From contig UQQF01000005.1 of assembly GCA_900543085.1 (NCBI GenBank), positions 1-64,000 on the forward strand: a stretch of 64,000 nt of DNA, read 5' to 3'. This document shows, piece after piece, positions 27,025 through 33,561 of the stretch; positions within the stretch are counted from its first letter, which is position 1; each line of letters begins with the position of its first letter. The notes below the pieces were generated by a model. It saw only the letters and a program-made list of their open reading frames with translations. It did no database searches and was not told the origin of the DNA. This DNA is from an uncultured Eubacteriales bacterium. GTDB lineage: Bacteria > Bacillota > Clostridia > Oscillospirales > Oscillospiraceae. The translations under genes and the position numbers were made by a program.

Positions 27025-27055
27025 TTCCTGGCTGAGTGCGACGCCCAGCCAGGAA
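27025..27055 (-). promoter_or_regulatory. Hairpin just before the cas5 ribosome site
   Basis: Arms of 10 bases (TTCCTGGCTG and CAGCCAGGAA) enclose an 11-base loop. The 3' arm ends four bases before the GGAGG of cas5 on the minus-strand transcript. It begins 13 bases after the repeat-like element. It may affect translation or stability of the cas mRNA or mark the 3' end of a short RNA. No T run follows. Confidence 0.7.
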
Positions 27056-27068
27056 TGATAATGCTTAT

Positions 27069-27100
27069 ATTTCAATTCCCAGCTCACTCAAATGAGCTGT
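27069..27100 (-). ncRNA. CRISPR-repeat-like RNA element upstream of cas5
   Basis: A 32-nt element on the minus strand, the same length as the array repeat. It has a 7-bp perfect stem (CAGCTCA and TGAGCTG) with a 6-base loop. Its 3' arm ends at position 21 exactly as in the array repeat, and positions 23-32 (GAATTGAAAT) are identical to it. The stem sequence is otherwise unrelated. The promoter at 27108-27136 predicts transcription starting at about its first base. Cas5c recognises the stem-loop and downstream tail, so it could cut here and leave an 11-nt ATTGAAAT-type handle on the following RNA. Seen directly: stem, position and tail. Inferred: processing and function. Confidence 0.75.
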
Positions 27101-27107
27101 CATAAGT

Positions 27108-27136
27108 ATTACAATTGAAAACCCTAAATCTGTCAA
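27108..27136 (-). promoter_or_regulatory. Promoter of cas5-cas8c-cas7-cas2
   Basis: TTGACA (27131-27136) and TGTAAT (27108-27113) are 17 bases apart on the minus strand. That is a perfect -35 box and a five-of-six -10 box. The expected start is at 27100-27101, the first base of the repeat-like element. The stretch between the boxes contains TTTCAATT, complementary in sense to the repeat tail. The terminator after cas3 lies just upstream, so this promoter probably drives the interference genes separately from cas3. Confidence 0.85.
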
Positions 27137-27156
27137 GCACTGGCTTACAGAAAAGT

Positions 27157-27187
27157 AAAAAACCAGCAGCGTAGTTGCGCTGCCGGT
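27157..27187 (-). terminator. Terminator after cas3
   Basis: On the minus strand ACCGGCAGCG and CGCTGCTGGT pair over 10 positions (one G-T) around a CAACTA loop, followed by six T, then ACTTTT. It begins 3 bases after the cas3 stop, so it ends the cas3 message before the cas5 promoter. Confidence 0.9.
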
Positions 27188-27190
27188 TCT

Positions 27191-29404
27191 TTACGATATA
27201 AATATGCCGTCATCAGGTGCCAGAGCGACAAGCTGAAGCCCTGCATCCTTATGATAATACTTTTCATGTCCTGTGGACAGTATGTAAAAATCGCTCTCTG
27301 TCCGCGCGTCCGAGCTCCTTTTTCGATATGGTATCTGTTCGCAGTGCTGCCTGACCAATTCTTCGTTAAAGCAGGACACAGTGATAGGCGCAGCCTCCTT
27401 GATAAGCGCCGGGGTTACGCCGTCCTTTTCTGCTGACAGGCGTATTTTTGCCAGCAGGTCTTCGTCATAGGGCACGACTACCTGTACACCCTGGTTCTCT
27501 ATGAGCTTGTACTCTCTCTCGACTGCTTCATAGTTCTCGGAAGAAATTGCTTCTGTCAGGTTCTCGTTATCTTTTACAGTGCGGAACAGAAGCCGGTAAT
27601 ACTCCTTTATGGACTCCGGACTGTGGATGTCAAGATCTCCGTTTATATACATGAGCTTTACCTTCCCGGCGGCATTGCCGTACGCTTCGCCGGGGTAGAT
27701 GCTGCGTTCGTCATCCGGTATGAACACGGTGACGGTTCCGCCTCCCGGCAAAAGCCCGTTTCGGTTGCAGCGTCCGGCGGCCTGGATTATGGCTTCGAGC
27801 GGGGCAAGGGCGCGGTACATGGACTCGAAATCCAAATCCACGCCCGCCTCTATGCATTGAGTAGCCACAACTCGGCAGGGAAGGTGGTGAGAGAGACGGG
27901 AGTTTATGGCGTCGATCACATCGCTCCTGTGTGCGGGACAGAGATCGGTGGTCAGAAAGAACAGACCGTCCCTTTCGCTTTCGGGACACAGCCTTTTCAG
28001 CTCGGTAAACAAACGCAGCGCGTGGCGGCGAAGGTTTACGATTGCGCAAACGCTGTTCTGGGCGGACATCTCAAAAGCAATGTCCTCGAGCGCTGTCGGG
28101 CGATCCAGGTTCCAACGTATGCGTGTGCGCTTCAGGGCATCGTAAAGCTTGTTTCCCTCGGGAAGAATCTCTCTGGGGCGCCAGTCTGTCAAGCCCGGCA
28201 AAGCCGCAAAATCCGGCTGTGTAGCCGTAGAAAATACCATGGTGCAACCGTAGTCACTGCACAGAGATGAGACGGAGCGCATCGTGGCGGCGGCAAGCTC
28301 CGCCGGCAGGCTTTGAGCCTCGTCAAACAGGATGACGCTTTGAGCAATATTGTGGAGCCTGCGGCAGTCCCTCGGGCGTGAGGAAAACAGGCTCTCAAAA
28401 AACCGAACCGATGTCGTAATAATAAATGGCGAGTCCCAGCGGCTGGCCAATTCCAGCTGTTCATTGCTCAGCCTGCTCTGGCTGTGATCGGCCAGAATGT
28501 CCGGACATAGCTTTTCATATGCTCTCTGACTTTGCTCAGTAAGCGTCAGGAATGGAAGCACAAGTATGATTCGCCGCTTGCCGTGCGCTGCGCAGTGACG
28601 CAGCGCAAAGTGCAAAAGCGCCATAGTTTTTCCTACGCCGGTCGGAGCTGTCAGCGTGAACAAGCCCGGAGCCATTTCCCCTGCGTCTCCGCACTGCGTG
28701 AATACCTCGTCGCGCAAAGCGTTCAACGCTTTGTTTGAGTTTGAGCCAGACCTCAGCTCCCGCATGTGATCGTAAAGCCTGGACAGAAGCTGCCGTGGCT
28801 GCAAGCTCTCGCTCTCTGCCGCAGCACCGCCGGCGGAGGCTGTATAGTCGGCGTCCACCAGGCACGACAGGAGCATACGGGCGCGAAGCATCTTTTCGTC
28901 TATGGATTTATCCACAAACCGTTCCAGCCCGGAAGGCTTGAAATCGGGGAAATCACGCATGAATGCCAGAAAGGCGGCACCGTATTCTTCCTGCCCGAAA
29001 AGCGCCGCCCTTTTCCCGCTGGCGCAGCTACCCTGGCCTTGTCCGAGGCGTATTGCCTTGAGCTCCGGTTTCATACGGCTGAATGCGCGCAAAGCGCTGT
29101 GGTGCGCTGCCGAGACGGCAGCTGCGAGACAAAGAGCGGGGTCTTCGTTCTTCGATAGGCGTGCTATATATAACAGCACTGCAGAGCATATGGCGTGGTC
29201 GACGTTGGTTGCCGTTCCTTTTAGAACGTTTTGGAATAATTCGCTGTACTTTCCGAAATCGTGTATTATGCCTGTTAACCAGGCTGTTTTTGGCATGCCG
29301 ATTTCCTCTCCGCAGCGCAGAGCCAGAGCGGCGACCGCGCCCAGGTGCTCCCGGTTGGTGACCTTATTCCCAAACTCATCTGCGGATTTGGCATAATAAA
29401 TCAT
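27191..29404 (-). CDS. cas3: CRISPR nuclease-helicase Cas3 (type I-C)
   Basis: About 737 residues with an N-terminal HD nuclease domain (REHL at residue 20, GIIHDFGKYSELF near 48, SAAHHSALRA) and a superfamily 2 helicase. The helicase shows LTAPTGVGKTMALLHFALRH as Walker A, VILFDEAQSLPAEL as motif II, STATQPDF as motif III and QAAGRCNRNGLL as motif VI. Cas3 is recruited by Cascade to unwind and degrade target DNA. Both catalytic sets are complete. Start is uncertain: GTG at 29410 or ATG at 29404, neither with a clear ribosome site. Translation may be coupled to a short upstream frame ending at 29414. Confidence 0.95.
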   Translation of the reverse strand: MIYYAKSADEFGNKVTNREHLGAVAALALRCGEEIGMPKTAWLTGIIHDFGKYSELFQNVLKGTATNVDHAICSAVLLYIARLSKNEDPALCLAAAVSAAHHSALRAFSRMKPELKAIRLGQGQGSCASGKRAALFGQEEYGAAFLAFMRDFPDFKPSGLERFVDKSIDEKMLRARMLLSCLVDADYTASAGGAAAESESLQPRQLLSRLYDHMRELRSGSNSNKALNALRDEVFTQCGDAGEMAPGLFTLTAPTGVGKTMALLHFALRHCAAHGKRRIILVLPFLTLTEQSQRAYEKLCPDILADHSQSRLSNEQLELASRWDSPFIITTSVRFFESLFSSRPRDCRRLHNIAQSVILFDEAQSLPAELAAATMRSVSSLCSDYGCTMVFSTATQPDFAALPGLTDWRPREILPEGNKLYDALKRTRIRWNLDRPTALEDIAFEMSAQNSVCAIVNLRRHALRLFTELKRLCPESERDGLFFLTTDLCPAHRSDVIDAINSRLSHHLPCRVVATQCIEAGVDLDFESMYRALAPLEAIIQAAGRCNRNGLLPGGGTVTVFIPDDERSIYPGEAYGNAAGKVKLMYINGDLDIHSPESIKEYYRLLFRTVKDNENLTEAISSENYEAVEREYKLIENQGVQVVVPYDEDLLAKIRLSAEKDGVTPALIKEAAPITVSCFNEELVRQHCEQIPYRKRSSDARTESDFYILSTGHEKYYHKDAGLQLVALAPDDGIFIS

Positions 29405-29410
29405 AGACAC

Positions 29411-29757
29411 GGTTCAATCACCCACAATCAGTTGAAATACCACGCCGGACGTTCGGCGTTCGAGGCTGAGCTTACGGACTGCCATCGGAGAATTGCACAG
29501 CGTCGGAGCTTGCAACATGCGTTCCTGTATTTGCCGCTTCAATTCTAGCATGTTTGGGCCGGAACCACAATAATCATATAGCTTTTTGACCCGCTGCCGG
29601 CGCCGTCGGGCATAGCAGTCCCCCCACTCCACGCGTAGAAAAAACTTTTTCAAAAAATTTTTCCCGCCGACCCCGGTTTCGGCGGGGGCGCTCCGTAATC
29701 TATGGGTGTAAGCGAAAAACAAAACGCCAAACACACATAAATAAGGAGATGACTTAA
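29411..29757. other. Gap between cas3 and the lipoprotein gene
   Basis: This stretch separates the divergent cas3 and SigI modules. A minus-strand open frame ends at 29414, three bases before the cas3 GTG. Its last 45 codons look protein-like but match nothing I know. An inverted repeat (CCCGCCGA 29663-29670 and TCGGCGGG 29679-29686) stands beside A/T runs and may be a terminator. The plus-strand gene at 29758 has AGGAG but no promoter I can assign with confidence. Confidence 0.4.
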
Positions 29758-30666
29758 ATGAAGAAGCTCAACGTCAAAACGATAGGTATCGCCGCCGCGG
29801 CCGCCGCAATGCTCGTCCTCGCCGGGTGCGGGGAGAACGGCACGGCCTCCCTCCCGCAGGAGAGCCAGGGCGCACAGGGCATCGCCGCCCCGCAGGAGAC
29901 CGCCGGAACGCTGCTGCTCAGCGTGAACCCCGCGATAGAGCTGGACTACGACATGGCAGGCAACGTGCTGCAGCTCAACGCCCTCAACGACGACGCCAAG
30001 GCCGTGCTCGCCGGCTACGACAGCTACTACGGCCGCAGCGCCGAGGTCGTCGCCGCCGAGCTGGTGGGCGAGATAGACGAGGCCGGGTACTTCGACACGA
30101 CCGTCGCCGGTCAGGAGCGCAACATCGTGCTCAAGCTCGAGCGCGGCAGCGAGTACCCCGAGGGCTTCCTCACCGGGATAGAGAACTCCATCCGCCAGGC
30201 CGTCAGCGAGCAGGGAGGCACCAGCCGCCCCGTGACGATAGGCGAGAACGACTACAACGCGGCCTACGCCGGCCGCGGCTACATCAGCGAGAGCGCCGCC
30301 GAGCGCCTGGTCGCGGCTCAGACCGGCGTCAGCAACCCGCAGTTCGTTGTCAAAGATTACGAGCTGGACGACGGCGACTACGAGGTGGAGCTGATAGTCG
30401 ACGGCGTGGAGTACGAGTACGAGGTCGACGCCTACACCGGCCGAGTGACCGAGGTCGAGCGCGACGACGACGGACTTGACGACCGCTACGACGATATTTA
30501 CGACGATGTCTACGACGACCGCTGGGACGATCTCGACGACCTCTACGACGACGACCGCTACGATGACTGGGACGACGATGACGATGACTGGGATGACGAC
30601 GATGACGATGACGACTGGGACGACGATTGGGATGACGATGACTGGGATGACGACTGGGACGACTGA
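29758..30666 (+). CDS. RsgI-like lipoprotein with PepSY domain and Asp/Trp tail
   Basis: A 302-residue exported lipoprotein. The N-terminal signal ends in the lipobox LVLAGC, with Cys near residue 24. Then LLLSVNPAIELDYDMAGNVL is the start of an RsgI-type extracellular domain ('SxNPxIEL'), and VVKDYELDDGDYEVELIVDG resembles a PepSY domain. The last 65 residues are almost only Asp, with regular Trp, Tyr and Arg (WDDDDDDWDD-type repeats). It stands just upstream of sigI and rsgI, and RsgI ends in the same kind of tail. A calcium- or cation-binding sensor partner is a reasonable guess. AAGGAG precedes the start. Confidence 0.75.
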   Translation: MKKLNVKTIGIAAAAAAMLVLAGCGENGTASLPQESQGAQGIAAPQETAGTLLLSVNPAIELDYDMAGNVLQLNALNDDAKAVLAGYDSYYGRSAEVVAAELVGEIDEAGYFDTTVAGQERNIVLKLERGSEYPEGFLTGIENSIRQAVSEQGGTSRPVTIGENDYNAAYAGRGYISESAAERLVAAQTGVSNPQFVVKDYELDDGDYEVELIVDGVEYEYEVDAYTGRVTEVERDDDGLDDRYDDIYDDVYDDRWDDLDDLYDDDRYDDWDDDDDDWDDDDDDDDWDDDWDDDDWDDDWDD

Positions 30667-30747
30667 GCGGTTAATCGAGATTTAACCCGGATTTCACGTG
30701 GATTTGATGTAAAATCCTGCCGATTATGATATTCTCGTAAAAACCCA

Positions 30748-30776
30748 CGCGCCGGCCTTGAAAACAGACCGGCGCG
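30748..30776 (+). promoter_or_regulatory. Hairpin upstream of sigI
   Basis: Eight-base arms CGCGCCGG and CCGGCGCG around a 13-base loop, about 20 bases before the sigI start. It may end the lipoprotein message or shape the sigI leader. There is no T run. Confidence 0.5.
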
Positions 30777-30796
30777 CGGATTTATGGGGGATGAAG

Positions 30797-31510
30797 ATGG
30801 TCTCTACGAAGCAGGACATAATTGAATGGGTGCTCGCGGCCAAGGAGGACTCCGACGCAGCCGACAGCCTGATAAGCCAGTACATGGGCTTCATCCGCGC
30901 CGAGGCCAAAAAGCTCAGCTTCGGCGACGGCGAGGACGAGCTGAGCATAGCCATGCTCGCGTTCTACGAGGCCGTGCTCGGCTACGAGAAATCGCGCGGG
31001 AGCTTCCTCGGCTTCGCCGCGAAGGTGATACGCTCACGCCTTATAGACTACCACCGCGCCGAGAGCCGCCACCGCGGCCACGGCTCGCTGAACGAGCGCG
31101 CGGGCGAGGACGGAGCCGAGCTTTTGGAGCTGCTGCCCGACACGCGCGACGACATAGAGGAGCTGAACACCCGCGAGGCGGCGCAGGGCGAGATAGAGGA
31201 GTTCGCCCGGACGCTGGCCGCCTTCGGCCTGACCTTCTCCGACGTCGCGGACAACTGCCCGAAGCAGGAGCGCACGCTCCGCGCCTGCCTCGACGCCCTG
31301 AACTATGCGAGGCGGCGGCCGGAGCTGCTCGCGGCCGTGGAAAGGAGCGGCAAGCTGCCCATTGCTGAGCTGGCCTCCGGCGCGGGAGCGGAGCGCAAGA
31401 CGCTGGAGCGGCACAGAAAGTACCTGGTCGCCATGCTGCTCGCGTTCACCAACGGATTTGAGATAATACGCGGCCACCTGTGCAGGCTCGACGCCGGGAG
31501 GGGGACATAA
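30797..31510 (+). CDS. sigI: SigI-family RNA polymerase sigma factor
   Basis: About 237 residues. The conserved sigma region 2 is seen in DSLISQYMGFIRAEAKKL, AMLAFYEAVLGYEKSRGSFL and FAAKVIRSRLIDYHRAE. The C-terminal region contains the SigI-type helix-turn-helix (FGLTFSDVADNCPKQERTLR). SigI factors are held by the membrane anti-sigma factor RsgI, and in clostridia many respond to extracellular polysaccharide. ATG codons at 30791 and 30797 are both possible. GGGGG is better spaced for 30797. The stop overlaps the rsgI start by one base (TAATG), so the pair is translationally coupled. Confidence 0.88.
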   Translation: MVSTKQDIIEWVLAAKEDSDAADSLISQYMGFIRAEAKKLSFGDGEDELSIAMLAFYEAVLGYEKSRGSFLGFAAKVIRSRLIDYHRAESRHRGHGSLNERAGEDGAELLELLPDTRDDIEELNTREAAQGEIEEFARTLAAFGLTFSDVADNCPKQERTLRACLDALNYARRRPELLAAVERSGKLPIAELASGAGAERKTLERHRKYLVAMLLAFTNGFEIIRGHLCRLDAGRGT

Positions 31511-32253
31511 TGAAATACCTGATACTTGAGTCCCGCGCCGCCTACTGCGTCGCCCTCGGCGAGGACGGGCGCTGCGTCAAGTGCGCCAACATGCGCTACG
31601 AGGTCGGCGACAGGGTGGAGGACGTTGTCGAGCTGAAGCTGCCCGAGCGCCGCGACAGACGCCGGACGGTGCGCATGATCTCGCTCTGCGCGGGGCTGGC
31701 CGCCTGCGTGTGCATAGCCTTCTTCGGCTGGTACCGCCCAAATTACGCGGCCTACGGCACCATGCGCATGAGCATCAACCCGGACGTGGAGCTGACGCTC
31801 AGCCGCACGGAGCGAGTCCTGGACGCCGAGGCGCTGAACGCCGACGGCGCCGCGCTGCTGGAGGGCATGGACTTCTCTGGCATGGACGCCCGGGAGGCGG
31901 CGGAAGCCCTGGTCGCGCAGTCCATCGCCGGCGGCTTCCTCGCCGAGGGCGGACAGGTGACCGTCTCCGTGGACGGCGGCAGCGAGAGCTGGCGCAGCGA
32001 GACCGAGCAGGACACGCTTGAAGCGCTCGAGCAGCGCTACGGCGGCTTTGCGATAATCCGCACGCCGGACGACCCGGTGATCACCATCCCGGTTCCGACG
32101 CCGACGCCTAGCCCGACGCCGTCGCCGACCGCCGCTCCAACGCCGATCACCGGTGTAACCGATGACGACGGCCGCTATGACGATGATGACGACGATGACG
32201 ATGATTGGGATGACAATGACGCCGGAGACGATGATGACGATTGGGACGACTGA
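31510..32253 (+). CDS. rsgI: Anti-sigma factor RsgI with Asp-rich tail
   Basis: A 247-residue protein with an N-terminal cytoplasmic RsgI domain of about 50 residues (SRAAYCVALGEDGRCVKCAN). A membrane helix follows (MISLCAGLAACVCIAFFGWY), then an RsgI-type outer domain starting MRMSINPDVELTLSR, a Pro/Thr-rich linker (PTPTPSPTPSPTAAPTP) and an acidic end (DDDDDDDDDWDD-type). In clostridia the outer end of RsgI often carries a carbohydrate-binding domain that senses substrate. Here that place is taken by an Asp/Trp tail like the one on the lipoprotein encoded two genes upstream. Confidence 0.87.
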   Translation: MKYLILESRAAYCVALGEDGRCVKCANMRYEVGDRVEDVVELKLPERRDRRRTVRMISLCAGLAACVCIAFFGWYRPNYAAYGTMRMSINPDVELTLSRTERVLDAEALNADGAALLEGMDFSGMDAREAAEALVAQSIAGGFLAEGGQVTVSVDGGSESWRSETEQDTLEALEQRYGGFAIIRTPDDPVITIPVPTPTPSPTPSPTAAPTPITGVTDDDGRYDDDDDDDDDWDDNDAGDDDDDWDD

Positions 32254-32275
32254 GCGCAGCGTCGGCCAAAGCGGC

Positions 32276-32307
32276 AAAAACCGGCAGCCTTAGGGCTGCC
32301 GGTTTTT
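32276..32307. terminator. Terminator after rsgI
   Basis: Perfect 14-base arms (AAAAACCGGCAGCC and GGCTGCCGGTTTTT) with a TTAG loop. The A and T ends allow it to work for rsgI and for the convergent ferredoxin reductase gene. Confidence 0.92.
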
Positions 32308-32333
32308 GATGTAGGCGTATGTCCGCCGAGGCG

Positions 32334-33560
32334 TTATTTGGCGGTGGGGAAGACCTCCAGCTCTATGTCGCTGAGAGGATAGCTGACGCAGGGGTGGATC
32401 CAGCCGAACTTTTTGTCGGCTATCCTGCGCCCGTCGGCGTCGGAGGGGACATAGACCTGGCCGCTGATGAGGCGGGAGTGGCACCAGCCGCACTCGCCGC
32501 TGCGGCAGTGGCTGGGAGCCTTTATGGCCGCGCGCTCCATCGCCCAGAGCAGGCTCTCGTCCGCCTTGCAGCCGACCGTGGTTTTCTCGCCGTGTATCAG
32601 CACGGTGAGCTTGTACTCGCGGCCGATCTGCTCCTTGGGGTAGTCGGCGTTGTTCACGACGCCCATGTAGTCACCGGACATCTCCGCGCGGTAGCGGCGC
32701 TTGGGCAGACCCAGCTTTTTGCACTCGCCCTCACAGAAGGTGTACATCGCCTTGGGGCCGCACATGAGCACGCTGTAGTCGCCGTCTCCGGCGTACTTTT
32801 TGATCAGCTCGGCGTTGATGAAGCCGTGCTCGTAGCCCTCGCGCTCCTCGTCCGAGAGCACGTGCACCACTTTGACGCGGCCGCCGCTTTGCGCGGCGAG
32901 GGCTTCGATCTCGTCCTTGAGCAGTATGCCGTCCGCAGTGCGCGAGCCGTACAGTATGGTGAGGTCAAAGTCCTCCAGGCCGCTGACTATGGCGGCGGCC
33001 ATGGAGTAGAACGGCGTGATGCCGCTGCCGCCGGCGAGGGCGACGACGTGCTTCGCGTCGCGCAGGCTCTGGTAGTAGAAGTCGCCCAGCGGACCGGAGA
33101 TATCCACCCGGTCGCCCTGCTTCCAGTTGTCGAGGATGTACGCCGAGGCGTAGGCTGGGTTGGTGCGCTTTATCGTGAGCGTGTAGCTGGTGTTCTCGGT
33201 GCCGAGCGCGTCCGCCGGGTTGGAGCGTATGGTGTACGGCTTGTTGACAAGCGCGCCGTCTATGTTCAACGCGACGGAGACGTACTGGCTGGCGCGGAAG
33301 AAGGCCAGCTCGGAGGTCCCTCTGGCCGCGTCGGGCGTGAGGACAAAGCTCTTGGCGTCGCCGTGATCCGTGACCGAGGCGATGACGCAGTGCTGCACGG
33401 CGGGGTGCAGGCGCCGGGCGAGCACGTTGGCGTTGAACACGCTGCTGGGTATGGTGTCCGGGGCGGCGGCTATGGCCTCGTTGCGGGTCTTTACCTGGTG
33501 CAGAAAAGGACCTGTCGAAACGCCCTTGAGCAGACTCTTGTCATAGTTGTACTTGGCCAT
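32334..33560 (-). CDS. Ferredoxin reductase-type flavoprotein with 2Fe-2S domain
   Basis: A 408-residue protein. The FAD-binding domain shows KPYTIRSNP (R-x-x-S/T-type flavin motif). The NAD(P)-binding domain shows VVALAGGSGITPFYSMAA and SVLMCGPKAMYTF. The C-terminal 2Fe-2S ferredoxin domain has CRSGECGWC followed by a distant Cys (IHPCVSYP). Such proteins move electrons between NAD(P)H and an iron-sulfur partner. It starts one base after the flavoprotein gene at 33562-35112, so the two are co-translated and may form one redox enzyme. The physiological substrate is not evident. Confidence 0.85.
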   Translation of the reverse strand: MAKYNYDKSLLKGVSTGPFLHQVKTRNEAIAAAPDTIPSSVFNANVLARRLHPAVQHCVIASVTDHGDAKSFVLTPDAARGTSELAFFRASQYVSVALNIDGALVNKPYTIRSNPADALGTENTSYTLTIKRTNPAYASAYILDNWKQGDRVDISGPLGDFYYQSLRDAKHVVALAGGSGITPFYSMAAAIVSGLEDFDLTILYGSRTADGILLKDEIEALAAQSGGRVKVVHVLSDEEREGYEHGFINAELIKKYAGDGDYSVLMCGPKAMYTFCEGECKKLGLPKRRYRAEMSGDYMGVVNNADYPKEQIGREYKLTVLIHGEKTTVGCKADESLLWAMERAAIKAPSHCRSGECGWCHSRLISGQVYVPSDADGRRIADKKFGWIHPCVSYPLSDIELEVFPTAK

Positions 33561-33561
33561 C

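Noticed and set aside
29436..29470. Hairpin upstream of cas3 as a second CRISPR-repeat-like element
   Set aside because: It has a CGCCG/CGGCG stem but the bases after it do not match the repeat tail and the spacing differs.
29414..29734. 106-codon minus-strand open frame ending just before cas3
   Set aside because: Its first half is low-quality sequence over A/T runs and a hairpin. Only the last 45 codons look protein-like, with no family match, so I left it as a note in the gap entry.
29600..29757. SigI-type promoter before the lipoprotein gene
   Set aside because: C-rich and CGTA/CGAA-like stretches occur, but no pair has the right spacing, so I could not support it.
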